Positions 31,799-41,472 of a stretch of 64,000 nucleotides of DNA are shown here, in pieces. A program made the position numbers and the translations under genes. Within the stretch, counting starts at the first letter, position 1. Each line of letters opens with the position of its first letter. The stretch is from Flavobacterium sp. KMS (GTDB taxonomy: Bacteria; Bacteroidota; Bacteroidia; Flavobacteriales; Flavobacteriaceae). The stretch spans positions 1 through 64,000 of the forward strand of contig NZ_JSYP01000023.1 of NCBI RefSeq assembly GCF_000813005.1, in the 5' to 3' direction. The notes under the pieces are model-generated. The model was not told the origin of the DNA, did not search any database, and worked only from the letters and a program-made list of their open reading frames with translations.

Positions 31799-33790
31799 AT
31801 GAATTTTCAAGTAGTCTCAGATTATAGCCCAAAAGGAGATCAACCGCAAGCAATCGAAAAATTGACCCAAGGTATAATTGATGGCGAAAAATACCAGACT
31901 CTCCTTGGAGTTACTGGTTCAGGAAAAACATTTACAGTTGCCAATGTTATTCAGGAAGTACAAAAGCCAACTTTGGTTTTGGCACACAATAAAACATTAG
32001 CAGCACAATTATATTCAGAATTCAAACAATTCTTTCCAAACAACGCCGTAGAATATTTCGTTTCTTACTATGATTATTACCAGCCAGAAGCATTTATGCC
32101 AGTAACTGGAGTATTTATCGAGAAAGATTTATCTATAAACGAAGAGTTGGAAAAAATGCGTTTAAGCACAACATCTTCCCTACTTTCAGGGCGACGCGAC
32201 ATATTAGTTGTAGCCTCCGTTTCTTGTTTATACGGTATCGGAAACCCTGTAGAATTCCAGAAGAATGTTATTGCGATAGAAAAAGATCAGGTTATTTCGA
32301 GAACCAAATTATTACATAGTCTGGTACAAAGTTTATATTCCAGAACCGAAGCCGATTTTAATCCGGGAAGTTTTAGGATAAAAGGAGATACTGTTGAGGT
32401 ATATCCTAGTTATGCCGATGATGGATTTAGAATTCATTTTTTTGGAGATGAAATCGAAGAAATAGAATCATTTGATATAAAAACTTCTCAAGTAATCGAG
32501 AAATACAATAAACTAACTATTTATCCAGCCAATATGTTTGTAACATCTCCAGATGTATTACAAGGAGCGATTTGGCAAATACAGCAAGACTTGGTAAAAC
32601 AAGTTGATTATTTTAAAGAAATAGGAAAACATCTTGAAGCCAAACGTCTTGAAGAACGTACCAATTTTGATTTAGAAATGATTCGCGAGTTAGGTTATTG
32701 TTCAGGTATCGAAAATTATTCTCGTTATCTGGACGGAAGAGAAGCAGGAACAAGACCGTTCTGTTTATTAGATTATTTTCCCGATGATTATTTAATGGTA
32801 GTCGATGAAAGTCACGTAACCATATCTCAGGTTCATGCCATGTATGGAGGAGATAGGAGCCGTAAAGAAAATCTTGTAGAATATGGTTTCCGTTTACCTG
32901 CGGCAATGGACAATCGCCCTTTAAAATTCGAAGAATTTGAAGCCATGCAAAATCAGGTAATTTATGTTTCGGCTACTCCGGCAGATTATGAATTACAAAA
33001 AACAGATGGTGTAGTTGTAGAACAAGTAATTCGACCAACAGGATTATTAGATCCAATTATCGAAATTCGTCCTAGTTTAAATCAAATTGATGATTTAATC
33101 GAAGAAATTCAAATTCGTTGCGAGTTAGACGAACGCGTTTTGGTTACAACATTAACCAAAAGAATGGCCGAAGAATTAGCCAAATACTTGACCAAAGTAA
33201 GTATTCGTTGTCGTTACATTCACTCCGATGTAGATACCCTGGAACGTATAGAGATCATGCAAGATTTACGAAAAGGAATTTTTGATGTTTTAATTGGAGT
33301 AAACTTACTACGTGAAGGTTTGGATTTACCCGAAGTTTCTTTAGTAGCAATTCTTGATGCCGACAAAGAAGGATTTTTGCGTAGCCATAGATCATTAACA
33401 CAAACTATTGGTCGTGCGGCGAGAAACCTCAACGGAAAAGCAATTATGTATGCTGATAAAATTACGGCAAGTATGCAGAAAACCATTGATGAAACCAATT
33501 ATCGTCGTACAAAACAAATTAATTACAACCTTGAAAATAATATAACTCCACAAGCATTAAATAAAAAAATCGATAGTGCTTTTACCAAAAATCCATTGGT
33601 AGAGTATGAATTAGGTCATACCCTAAGTGTAGCTGCCGAACCTGATACTGCTTATTTATCCAAAGCCGAATTAGAGAAAATGATACGTGAAAAGCGTAAA
33701 TCGATGGAGAAAGCAGCTAAAGAATTAGACTTTCTTCAGGCGGCAAAATTGCGTGACGATATTAAAAAGCTACAAGAACAATTGGCTTAA
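31799..33790 (+). CDS. uvrB: Excinuclease ABC subunit B
   Basis: 663 aa, normal length. Walker A LLGVTGSGKTFT (residues about 36-47), ALAHNKTLAAQLYSEFKQFFP, the beta-hairpin region YDYYQPEAFMP that clamps DNA, helicase motif VDESH, motif VI QTIGRAARN, and the C-terminal UVR domain (KSMEKAAKELDFLQAAKLRDDIKKLQ) that contacts UvrC. It verifies lesions in nucleotide excision repair with UvrA. The stop overlaps the convergent TerB-like gene by 4 bases. Confidence 0.97.
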   Translation: MNFQVVSDYSPKGDQPQAIEKLTQGIIDGEKYQTLLGVTGSGKTFTVANVIQEVQKPTLVLAHNKTLAAQLYSEFKQFFPNNAVEYFVSYYDYYQPEAFMPVTGVFIEKDLSINEELEKMRLSTTSSLLSGRRDILVVASVSCLYGIGNPVEFQKNVIAIEKDQVISRTKLLHSLVQSLYSRTEADFNPGSFRIKGDTVEVYPSYADDGFRIHFFGDEIEEIESFDIKTSQVIEKYNKLTIYPANMFVTSPDVLQGAIWQIQQDLVKQVDYFKEIGKHLEAKRLEERTNFDLEMIRELGYCSGIENYSRYLDGREAGTRPFCLLDYFPDDYLMVVDESHVTISQVHAMYGGDRSRKENLVEYGFRLPAAMDNRPLKFEEFEAMQNQVIYVSATPADYELQKTDGVVVEQVIRPTGLLDPIIEIRPSLNQIDDLIEEIQIRCELDERVLVTTLTKRMAEELAKYLTKVSIRCRYIHSDVDTLERIEIMQDLRKGIFDVLIGVNLLREGLDLPEVSLVAILDADKEGFLRSHRSLTQTIGRAARNLNGKAIMYADKITASMQKTIDETNYRRTKQINYNLENNITPQALNKKIDSAFTKNPLVEYELGHTLSVAAEPDTAYLSKAELEKMIREKRKSMEKAAKELDFLQAAKLRDDIKKLQEQLA

Positions 33791-34197
33791 TTGTGTTGTT
33801 CCTGGAAAATTTTCAATAATATTTCAGGGTCAATCATTGCATTTGGAGCATTCTTCATTAAATTTAAAATACGTTTAGTTGCTATAGGATTCAATCCCAT
33901 ATCGATAGAAATTTGCTGTATTGCAGCAGCCTCTTTACTATGCAATATTCCGTCGCAATGCATGATTAAAGCCAATCTATAAAATTGCTGAATGCGCTGA
34001 AACTCCGATTTTATAACAACAGGAGGAACTTCCTGATGAAACAAATCTTTAAAAGTTACTTCGTCAATATTTAATTCCTGAGCAACTAGCGACAAAAAAT
34101 CAAATTCCCTCTTATGTAATTCTCCATCAACAGTCGAGAAAGAAATCATTTCTAAAAGTAAACTTATTTTTTCGGCATCCGTATTCATCAAATTCAT
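33787..34197 (-). CDS. TerB-like helical protein
   Basis: 136 aa from ATG 34197 (MNLMNTDAEKISLLLEMI); the frame runs 45 bases further upstream with a hydrophobic/basic stretch that overlaps the presumed promoter of the divergent epimerase. All-helical, with two acidic turns (STVDGELHKREFDFL and MHCDGILHSKEAAAI), the paired D-G-x-[LI]-H-x-x-E pattern of the TerB/DjlA-N domain, which may bind metal. Cytoplasmic. Function unknown. Convergent and overlapping with uvrB. Confidence 0.75.
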   Translation of the reverse strand: MNLMNTDAEKISLLLEMISFSTVDGELHKREFDFLSLVAQELNIDEVTFKDLFHQEVPPVVIKSEFQRIQQFYRLALIMHCDGILHSKEAAAIQQISIDMGLNPIATKRILNLMKNAPNAMIDPEILLKIFQEQHN

Positions 34198-34247
34198 ATT
34201 TTTAGCTAAAATATTGTTTTTAAATTTAAAATACAAAAACATCAGAA

Positions 34248-35258
34248 ATGCAATTAATTATCAGAGCATACGATCTTAAATTAAAACACACATTTAGGAT
34301 TTCAAGAAAAACAATTGATTACCAACCAACGGTAATTGTCGAATTAAAAAAAGACGGATTTTCAGGTTTTGGCGAAGCAACATCCAATCCATATTATAAT
34401 ATTACAATTCCGATACTAGAAAATGATATCGAGAAGATCAGACCGATAATTGAAACTATCGACAATGAAACTCCCGAAGAAATTTGGACAAAAATAAATC
34501 CATTATTACAAGAAAATAAATTTGCATTATGCGCATTAGACAATGCATATAATGATTGGTATGCTAGAAAACAAGGTAAGAAGCTATATCAATTATGGAA
34601 TTATACTATCGAAAATAATCCACTGACCAATTATACTATCGGAATTGATTCTATCGAAAAAATGGTTTCAAAAATGAAAGAACTCCCATGGCCTATTTAT
34701 AAAATTAAGTTAGGAACTCCAGAGGATATCGCCATAGTAACTGAATTAAGAAAACACAGTAATGCCGTTTTTAGGATTGATGCCAATTGTGGTTGGAATG
34801 TTGATGAAACTATTAAAAATGCTATTGAACTAAAAAAACTAGGAGTCGAATTTCTGGAGCAACCTCTCAAAGCTGATGATTGGGAAGGACATCGAGAAGT
34901 TTTTAAACATTCGGTTTTGCCAATTGTAGCCGATGAAAGTTGCATTATAGAAAGCGATATTGCTAAGTGTCATAATCATTTTCATGGTGTAAATATAAAA
35001 TTAATGAAATGTGGTGGTATCACACCCGGACGACGAATGCTACATGAAGCAAAACAATTAGGATTAAAAACAATGATAGGTTGTATGACCGAATCTACTG
35101 TTGGAATTTCTGCAATTGCTCATTTATTACCAGAACTCGATTATGTAGATATGGACGGTGCTTTGCTATTAGAAAAAGATATTGCAAGTGGTGTTATGAT
35201 ACAAAATGGAGAAATAAAATATGCCGAAGGTAACGGAACGGGAGTTATCTTATATTAA
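34248..35258 (+). CDS. Dipeptide epimerase (L-Ala-D/L-Glu epimerase-like), enolase superfamily
   Basis: 336 aa. Capping domain to about residue 120, then the barrel with the muconate-lactonising subgroup residues: YKIKLG (K152, K154), metal ligands D178 (RIDANCGW), E204 (LEQPL) and D229 (VADES), and K251 (NIKLMK). The late DMDGALLL block is characteristic of Ala-Glu epimerases, where it binds the dipeptide amino group. It would epimerise murein-derived L-Ala-D-Glu for recycling or other dipeptides. Divergent from the TerB-like gene with about 50 bases between. Confidence 0.88.
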   Translation: MQLIIRAYDLKLKHTFRISRKTIDYQPTVIVELKKDGFSGFGEATSNPYYNITIPILENDIEKIRPIIETIDNETPEEIWTKINPLLQENKFALCALDNAYNDWYARKQGKKLYQLWNYTIENNPLTNYTIGIDSIEKMVSKMKELPWPIYKIKLGTPEDIAIVTELRKHSNAVFRIDANCGWNVDETIKNAIELKKLGVEFLEQPLKADDWEGHREVFKHSVLPIVADESCIIESDIAKCHNHFHGVNIKLMKCGGITPGRRMLHEAKQLGLKTMIGCMTESTVGISAIAHLLPELDYVDMDGALLLEKDIASGVMIQNGEIKYAEGNGTGVILY

Positions 35259-35306
35259 TCGTAATTTCAATATAAGGAAAGTGACTATTGAATTACTTTT
35301 AAAACG

Positions 35307-35314
35307 TACCTTTG
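35307..35314 (+). promoter_or_regulatory. TAnnTTTG promoter element of the DUF1456 gene
   Basis: TACCTTTG, 15 bases before the ATG, with TTG at 35288-35290 (16-base spacer, 3 short of ideal). Confidence 0.55.
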
Positions 35315-35328
35315 TAAAAAATTAAACG

Positions 35329-35796
35329 ATGACAAATAACGATATCCTAAAAAAACTACGCGTAGCCTTAATGCTCCGTGACGACCAAATAGTTGAAATA
35401 TTAGAATTGGTAGATTTTAGAATTTCAAAATCAGAGTTGGGCGCTTTTTTTAGAGCCGAAGACCATGAGAACTATATGGAGTGTGGCGATCAGGTATTGC
35501 GTAACTTCTTAAACGGATTGGTAATTCATTTAAGAGGAACAAAAGAAAATCCTAAAAACCCTAATGAGGTTTTAGCTAAACACAAAGCTGAAATTCCTGC
35601 TAAAGATAGCACAAAGGAAAGACCAGAATTTAAAGCTAAACCAAAAGATGAAGAAAGTGCCAGAGGAGATCAAAGGCCATCTAAATCTGGAACTGGTGCA
35701 AAAAAGCCTTTTAAAAAGAATAATAGTAAGTCTACTCCAAAAATACAAGTAGTTGAAAAAGTAAAATTCAACTTCGGTAAAAACAAAAAATCCTAA
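35329..35796 (+). CDS. DUF1456 (YehS-type) protein with basic tail
   Basis: 155 aa. One or two DUF1456 units occupy residues 1-70: NNDILKKLRVALMLRDDQIVEILELVDFRISKSELGAFFR and CGDQVLRNFLNGLVIHLRG. From about residue 75 the chain is Lys/Pro/Ser-rich and probably disordered (PEFKAKPKDEESARGDQRPSKSGTG, KKPFKKNNSKSTPK). Such a tail is common in Flavobacterium homologues and may bind nucleic acid. Role unknown. The stop codon lies inside the left arm of the terminator. Confidence 0.87.
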   Translation: MTNNDILKKLRVALMLRDDQIVEILELVDFRISKSELGAFFRAEDHENYMECGDQVLRNFLNGLVIHLRGTKENPKNPNEVLAKHKAEIPAKDSTKERPEFKAKPKDEESARGDQRPSKSGTGAKKPFKKNNSKSTPKIQVVEKVKFNFGKNKKS

Positions 35797-35818
35797 GCTC
35801 ACACTTAGGATTTTTTTT
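35788..35818 (+). terminator. Terminator overlapping the DUF1456 stop codon
   Basis: Arms aaatcctaag (35788-35797) and cttaggattt (35804-35813), then T to 35818. The TAA stop (35794-35796) is part of the left arm. Confidence 0.9.
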
Positions 35819-35921
35819 ATGCCATTATGTTAAAGTGAAACCATTTTTGTGTTTTCAATCCCAATTCTGAATTCTTTTTGAATTCGAATCTGTATTTTTG
35901 TTTAAAATTAGATATTAAAAC

Positions 35922-37544
35922 ATGAAAAGACTTATTTTATTTTTAGCATTTGTATTCGTTACCCAAATAAATGCACAAGAGCGTCCAAAACTAGTAGTTG
36001 GAATTGTTGTGGATCAAATGAAGATGGAATATCTCTATCGCTTCTCAGATGACTTTACCCCTAATGGTTTCAAAAGGCTTATGAATAATGGATACACATT
36101 TCAGAACATGCATTACAATTACATGCCTACTTACACTGCTCCTGGACATGCATCTATTTACACAGGAACAACTCCTGCAACACACGGAATTGTAAGTAAT
36201 GAATGGTTTAGCCGAAAATTAGGAAAACAAATGTACTGTACTGATGATGCTGGTGTAGTAACTGTAGGCGATGGTACAAAGGAAGAAGGCGAAATGTCTC
36301 CAAAAAACTTATTGAGCACAACTATTACCGATGAGTTAAGAATGGCTACCAATTTTGAAGGAAAAGTAATTGGTGTAAGTCTTAAAGATCGCGGTGCAAT
36401 TTTACCAGCTGGACACTTTGCTAATTGGGCTTTTTGGTATAGCAAAACAGGTTCATTTATTTCTAGTACTTTTTATGGAGATAAACTACCTGATTGGGTT
36501 ACACAATTTAATAGCGAAAAACATTTTTTACCATACATAAACAAAGGTTGGGATTTATATAAACCAGTTGCAACTTACAACGAGAGTTTACCAGACAACA
36601 ATCCTTACGAAGGAAAATTATACAATAGTGCAGCTCCAGTTTTTCCATACAACTTAAAAGAAATGTATGATAAAAATGATGCTGGAGTTATTCGTTCTAC
36701 TCCATTTGGAAATGACTTGTTAGCCGAATTTGCTAAAAAAGCAATCGAAAAAGAAGAATTAGGAAAAGATAATATTACAGATTTCTTAACGGTTAGTTTC
36801 TCATCTACAGATTACGTTGGGCATTTATTAGGACCACGTTCTATGGAGTTACAAGATACTTATTTACGTTTAGATCAAACTATAGCCGACTTTTTAGCTT
36901 ACTTAGATAAAACTGTTGGTAAAGATAATTACCTGCTTTTCTTAACAGCTGATCATGCTGGAGCAGAAAATGTAAATTATCTTAAAGATCGTAAGTACAA
37001 TGTAAATAGTATTAGCCCTAAAGATATCCGTAAAAATCTAACCGATTTTTCTGTAAAGACCTTTGGTCAGGATTTAGTTTTAAACTATTCTAGCTTCAAT
37101 TTATTCTTCAATAAAGAAATAATCAAAAACAAAAAATTTGATTTTGTGAAAGTTAAACAGGCTTTCAAAGATTATTTAATGGCTCAGGATTACGTAAAAA
37201 GAGTATATACCGAAGAAGACATTTTAAATGCTACAGGTAATGATTACTACTTAAACTTTATTGTAAAAGGATATGATGTAACTCAAAACGGGGATTTAAT
37301 TGTATTAGACAAACCAGGTTATATCGAATATATGGGAACGGGAACTTCTCACGGAACACCATATACATATGACACACACGTTCCAGCAATTTTTTACGGT
37401 TGGCATATTAAAAAAGGGGAATCATACAACAAGAAAACGATTACTCAAATTGCACCAACAATTGCTCAAAAAATAAAAGTAACGTTCCCGAACGGAACAG
37501 AAGCAAATGTTCTGGAAGAAGTTTTAGACAAAGAGAAAAAATAA
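35922..37544 (+). CDS. pafA: PafA-type alkaline phosphatase
   Basis: 540 aa. Signal peptide MKRLILFLAFVFVTQINAQ. The alkaline phosphatase superfamily core has D31 in VVDQM and the nucleophile Thr in PTYTAPGHASIYTG (T72). VSLKDRGAI holds the Lys/Arg pair that in PafA contacts phosphate in place of the classical Arg. Zn ligands lie in FSSTDYVGHLLGP, TADHAGAENV and the late GTSHGTPYTYDTHVP. PafA of Flavobacterium and Elizabethkingia is a periplasmic phosphomonoesterase active without phosphate control. A terminator follows directly. Confidence 0.92.
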   Translation: MKRLILFLAFVFVTQINAQERPKLVVGIVVDQMKMEYLYRFSDDFTPNGFKRLMNNGYTFQNMHYNYMPTYTAPGHASIYTGTTPATHGIVSNEWFSRKLGKQMYCTDDAGVVTVGDGTKEEGEMSPKNLLSTTITDELRMATNFEGKVIGVSLKDRGAILPAGHFANWAFWYSKTGSFISSTFYGDKLPDWVTQFNSEKHFLPYINKGWDLYKPVATYNESLPDNNPYEGKLYNSAAPVFPYNLKEMYDKNDAGVIRSTPFGNDLLAEFAKKAIEKEELGKDNITDFLTVSFSSTDYVGHLLGPRSMELQDTYLRLDQTIADFLAYLDKTVGKDNYLLFLTADHAGAENVNYLKDRKYNVNSISPKDIRKNLTDFSVKTFGQDLVLNYSSFNLFFNKEIIKNKKFDFVKVKQAFKDYLMAQDYVKRVYTEEDILNATGNDYYLNFIVKGYDVTQNGDLIVLDKPGYIEYMGTGTSHGTPYTYDTHVPAIFYGWHIKKGESYNKKTITQIAPTIAQKIKVTFPNGTEANVLEEVLDKEKK

Positions 37545-37561
37545 TCTTTTTTCTTAATCCT

Positions 37562-37598
37562 AAAAAAGGGCTGTATTTATATAAATACAGCCCTTTTT
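37562..37598. terminator. pafA terminator
   Basis: Arms of about 17 bp: aaaaagggctgtattta (37562-37579 region) and taaatacagcccttttt (37581-37597 region), almost perfect, with a very small loop and a T-rich end. Confidence 0.9.
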
Positions 37599-37908
37599 GC
37601 TATACAATAGTTCCCTTTATTACTTCGGCTAAATTGCTACTTTTTATATCACACACCTCTATTAAAGACATTTTACTCCTTTATTTTATATTCATTTATA
37701 GACTCTTTTTACACTTTGCAAACAACCTCAACAGTTAAATCTCTTAAACTTAAAAAACAATATTCTTATAAATTGTTAAAACACCTTAGATTACCTTGTT
37801 TTTAAGACAATTTACTTCTATATACATCAAAATTTACTATCTGATAAATATCATCATAATGTAGCAAATATCTGAATATTTTTAATACTACAATTAAGGG
37901 ATATTATT
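37599..37908. other. Regulatory region upstream of the nrf operon
   Basis: About 310 bases, AT-rich, no gene. It contains an FNR/CRP-like dyad at 37842-37853 and a poor -7 candidate TATTTTTA near 37877. A run of thymines around 37610-37690 carries no hairpin. Confidence 0.6.
37842..37853. promoter_or_regulatory. FNR/CRP-family operator candidate upstream of nrfH
   Basis: TGATAAATATCA: perfect dyad TGAT-N4-ATCA, the FNR core (full FNR consensus TTGAT-N4-ATCAA has one more base each side; here they are C and T). It is centred about 61 bases before the nrfH ATG. Anaerobic or nitrite control of nrf genes by CRP/FNR-family regulators is known in other bacteria. Confidence 0.45.
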
Positions 37909-38529
37909 ATGATTAAGATTTTAAATTATTTATTACCACCACGCAAATGGGTACCCTTTGTTATAATGGCAGTGGGTATAGGAATGGGATTATTTGCTTA
38001 TTTATTATATGTATCTAACGCAGTCTCATACCTCTCAGACGATCCTAAAACATGTGTTAACTGCCATGTAATGACTCCTTTTTATGCTACTTGGCAACAT
38101 AGCTCCCATGCAAGAGTTACCAATTGCAATGATTGCCATGTACCACACAACAATGCCTTTAATAAATACTTTTTTAAGGCAAAAGATGGTATTTATCATG
38201 CAACCATATTTACATGGAGAGCAGAGCCACAAGTTATCCATATAAAAGAAGCAGGTACAGATGTCGTTCAAAAAAACTGCCAACGTTGTCATAGTGATCT
38301 TAATGCTAATGTTAGTACAACAGGAGTAACTCTGGAAAGCAAAAAACATGGAGAAGGAAAACTATGCTGGGATTGTCATCGCGAAGTTCCTCATGGTAGA
38401 GTAAATAGTTTATCGTCTGTACCAAATGCCAGAGTTCCTTTATTAGAATCTCCTATTCCTGAATGGCTACAAAAACAAACCGATAGTACAAAAACTGCAA
38501 AAAAGAAAGAATCAAATCAAACAAAATAG
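37909..38529 (+). CDS. nrfH: NrfH, tetrahaem quinol oxidase subunit of cytochrome c nitrite reductase
   Basis: 206 aa. One N-terminal membrane anchor (WVPFVIMAVGIGMGLFAYLLYV, residues about 16-37), then four CxxCH haem sites: CVNCH, CNDCH, CQRCH and CWDCH. This is the NapC/NirT fold of NrfH, which oxidises menaquinol in the inner membrane and passes electrons to NrfA. The Ser/Lys-rich tail after about residue 185 is longer than usual. First gene of the nrfHA-resB-ccsA operon. Confidence 0.95.
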   Translation: MIKILNYLLPPRKWVPFVIMAVGIGMGLFAYLLYVSNAVSYLSDDPKTCVNCHVMTPFYATWQHSSHARVTNCNDCHVPHNNAFNKYFFKAKDGIYHATIFTWRAEPQVIHIKEAGTDVVQKNCQRCHSDLNANVSTTGVTLESKKHGEGKLCWDCHREVPHGRVNSLSSVPNARVPLLESPIPEWLQKQTDSTKTAKKKESNQTK

Positions 38530-38568
38530 AATAAGAATTAAAATTTTCAATTAAATACAGATATAATT

Positions 38569-40083
38569 ATGGCACCACTAAAAGAAATTATAAAACGCAA
38601 ACCATGGTTAGGATGGGTAATGTTTGGCATTACCATGTTAGTTGTGTTTATGCTTGGCTTATTAGTTAATAGCGTAATGGAACGTCGTACAGAAGCTTTA
38701 TTTGTTAATAAAGTATTAGCTCCTGTTGGTGAATTTGAATCAAGAAATGAAGTTTGGGGAGCAAATTATCCTCGTGAGTTCCAAACTTATTACCAAACTG
38801 CCGATACCAGTTTTACAAGTATGTACGGTGGCGGAAAAATGAGAGATATGCTACATGAAGATCCACGTATGGTAGTTCTTTGGGCAGGTTATGCTTTCGC
38901 GAAAGATTACAATCAAGGTCGAGGACATTTTTATGCCATAGAAGACATCAACAATTCCTTAAGAACAGGAGCGCCTAAAGGACCTCAAGACGGACCTCAG
39001 CCATCTAGTTGCTGGGTATGTAAATCTCCAGATGTGCCCCGTATGATGGATAAACTAGGTATAGATGAGTTTTACAAACAAACATGGGCATCTTTAGGGC
39101 CAGAAATTGTAAATCCTATAGGATGTGCCGATTGTCACGATTCTAAAACAATGAATCTAAAAATCACACGTCCTGCATTAATCGAAGCTTTTAAAGAGCA
39201 AGGAAAAGATATTACCAAAGCTACACATAACGAGATGCGCTCATTAGTTTGTGCACAATGCCACGTAGAATATTATTTTGATAAAAAATCTGTAGAAGGC
39301 GCGGTTAAAGTAAAATTCCCATGGAAAAACGGTATGACTGTAGAGGATATGGAGAAATATTATGATGATATCGATTTTACAGACTTTGTCCATGCATTAA
39401 GTAAAGCACCAATTCTTAAAGCACAGCATCCAGATTATGAAATTCATCAAATGGGAATCCACGGACAAAGAGGCGTTTCTTGCGCAGATTGTCATATGCC
39501 ATATAAAAGCGAAGGAGGTCAAAAATTTACTGATCATAAAATACAATCTCCACTTAATAACGTAGCAAATTCTTGTCAGGTTTGTCACCGTGAAGAAGAA
39601 AAAACATTGGTTGCAAACGTAAACGAGCGTCAACAAAAAATTCATCAAATACGTATTGAACTAGAAGACCAATTGGTAAAAGCACATCTAGAAGCAAAAC
39701 TAGCTTGGGATAAAGGAGCAACAGAAGCTCAGATGAAAGGTATCTTGAAATTAATTCGTCAATCACAATGGCGTTGGGATTTTACAGCAGCTTCTCACGG
39801 AGGGTCGTTTCATGCACCATTAGAAACTGCAAGAGTTATTACAAATGGGTTAAACAAAGCTGCCGAAGCAAGGATTGAATTAAGTAAAGTATTGGCTTCA
39901 TTAGGACAAACTACACCTATGCAATATCCTGATATTTCTACCAAAGAAAAAGCGCAGAGATTCATAGGTCTTGATATGGACAAAGAGAAAGCCAATAAAA
40001 CCGAATTCAAAAAAACAGTTTTACCTAAATGGCTAGATGAAGCTAAGAAAAAACAACTGCTATATTCTAATCCTGCCAAATAA
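38569..40083 (+). CDS. nrfA: NrfA, pentahaem ammonia-forming nitrite reductase
   Basis: 504 aa. Membrane-anchor-like signal at residues about 12-35 (WLGWVMFGITMLVVFMLGLLVNSV), probably uncleaved or cleaved for the periplasm. Catalytic haem site CWVCK with the diagnostic Lys ligand (about residue 147), then four CxxCH: CADCH, CAQCH, CADCH and CQVCH. The active-site HQMGIHGQRGVSCADCHMPY and the distal HGGSFHAP block are conserved. It reduces nitrite to ammonium with six electrons from NrfH. 39 bases after nrfH. Confidence 0.96.
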   Translation: MAPLKEIIKRKPWLGWVMFGITMLVVFMLGLLVNSVMERRTEALFVNKVLAPVGEFESRNEVWGANYPREFQTYYQTADTSFTSMYGGGKMRDMLHEDPRMVVLWAGYAFAKDYNQGRGHFYAIEDINNSLRTGAPKGPQDGPQPSSCWVCKSPDVPRMMDKLGIDEFYKQTWASLGPEIVNPIGCADCHDSKTMNLKITRPALIEAFKEQGKDITKATHNEMRSLVCAQCHVEYYFDKKSVEGAVKVKFPWKNGMTVEDMEKYYDDIDFTDFVHALSKAPILKAQHPDYEIHQMGIHGQRGVSCADCHMPYKSEGGQKFTDHKIQSPLNNVANSCQVCHREEEKTLVANVNERQQKIHQIRIELEDQLVKAHLEAKLAWDKGATEAQMKGILKLIRQSQWRWDFTAASHGGSFHAPLETARVITNGLNKAAEARIELSKVLASLGQTTPMQYPDISTKEKAQRFIGLDMDKEKANKTEFKKTVLPKWLDEAKKKQLLYSNPAK

Positions 40084-40168
40084 CAACCAATAAGTATAAA
40101 GAGGGTTTGTATAAGTTATTATCAACCTTACAACCCTCTTTAATTAAAAGTCCCAAATTAAGAAAAGA

Positions 40169-41416
40169 ATGAGATTAGTTAATTTTGAAAAACATAAAAT
40201 TCCAAAAAGAAAGCTTTGGCAATATCCTTGGGATTATAAAGAATCTTTTATAATCGCTGCCGGATTATTACTAACGGGTTATTTGTTACAAATAACAACC
40301 AGAACTAGTATTAAAGCCATTGGAGCACCTATAAATTATATCATCGGTGGTTTATTTATTGGCATGTTACTTTTGCTGCATTTTACCAGTAGGACACATC
40401 CTTGGGTAAAATGGCTAAGATCAGTTCCAGCATCTGTTAGTGCAATTACTTTGGTTTTAATACAAGCTGTTATCATGGGAACGCTTCCTCAACAAAATTT
40501 TGTTGAAGGAGTAAAACCTGATTTATTCGGGTTCTCATTTGTATTAACAAGTTGGCCATTTATTATCGCGCAATTGTATTTTCTTATTACACTTGGTCTC
40601 GCAACCCTTAATAGAATGACTCCTTGGCAATGGAAAAACTGGGGTTTTACATTAAACCATTTGGGACTTTTTATAGCAATGACAGCAGGAATTTTAGGCA
40701 GCGGAGATTTACAACGCTACACCATGAAATTATATAAAAACCAACTTGTATGGGGAGCCGAAAACGAAAAAGGCGTTATGATCCCCATGCCTATTGCATT
40801 TGAACTTACAAGCTTTGATATGGAAACCTTTGCCCCAAAACTTGCATTTGCCGATATTACAAACAATAGCATTGAAACTAAAGGAGTAAATGCACTTAGA
40901 ATGATTAATAAAGGAGATAGCTACGACTATAAGGGCTATAAAATTAAAATCATTAATTATATAGAAAACAGCAAGTTTACTGGCAATGGTTATTTTCAGG
41001 TAAATGAAGAAGGCGCAACACCAGCTGCATTAATCGAAGTAAAATCGGCTACAATAGATACTACTGCATGGATTAGCTGCGGAAGTTTTGCAACCGAATA
41101 TTCCTATTTACAATTAAACGATAAAGAAGCAATCGTAATGTTACAGCCTGAAGCAAAAAAATACAGTTCGCATGTAAATGTTTTTGTTAAAGACGAGAAA
41201 AACGATAAAACAGTAATCGAAGTCAATAAACCTTATAAAGTAAACGGATGGAAAGTATACCAATTAAGTTATGATGAAAAATTCGGAAAATGGTCTAAAT
41301 TAAGCGTCATAGAATTGGTACGTGATCCTTGGTTACCTATTGTTTACTCCGGAATTTTCATGATGATAATAGGAGCTGTTTATTTAATATTTAAAGGAAG
41401 AGGAACCGTAGTTTAA
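40169..41416 (+). CDS. resB: ResB-like cytochrome c biogenesis protein (system II)
   Basis: 415 aa. Four membrane segments in the first 175 residues (about 28-46, 55-73, 85-105, 118-140, with a further one near 165) and a last one at about 390-408, with a large periplasmic domain between. ALRMINKGDSYDYKGYKIKIINYIENSKFTGNGYFQV and NKPYKVNGWKVYQLSYDEKFGKWSKLSVIELVRDPWLPIVYSGIFMMIIGAVYL match the ResB pattern, including the invariant RDPWLPxVYxG block. With CcsA it presents haem to apocytochromes c in the periplasm. Its position behind nrfHA suggests a dedicated maturation system. Confidence 0.9.
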   Translation: MRLVNFEKHKIPKRKLWQYPWDYKESFIIAAGLLLTGYLLQITTRTSIKAIGAPINYIIGGLFIGMLLLLHFTSRTHPWVKWLRSVPASVSAITLVLIQAVIMGTLPQQNFVEGVKPDLFGFSFVLTSWPFIIAQLYFLITLGLATLNRMTPWQWKNWGFTLNHLGLFIAMTAGILGSGDLQRYTMKLYKNQLVWGAENEKGVMIPMPIAFELTSFDMETFAPKLAFADITNNSIETKGVNALRMINKGDSYDYKGYKIKIINYIENSKFTGNGYFQVNEEGATPAALIEVKSATIDTTAWISCGSFATEYSYLQLNDKEAIVMLQPEAKKYSSHVNVFVKDEKNDKTVIEVNKPYKVNGWKVYQLSYDEKFGKWSKLSVIELVRDPWLPIVYSGIFMMIIGAVYLIFKGRGTVV

Positions 41417-41472
41417 GCAATTATATGTTTAAATGAATGTTTTGAAATTGTATATAAATAAAGATTTTTTAA

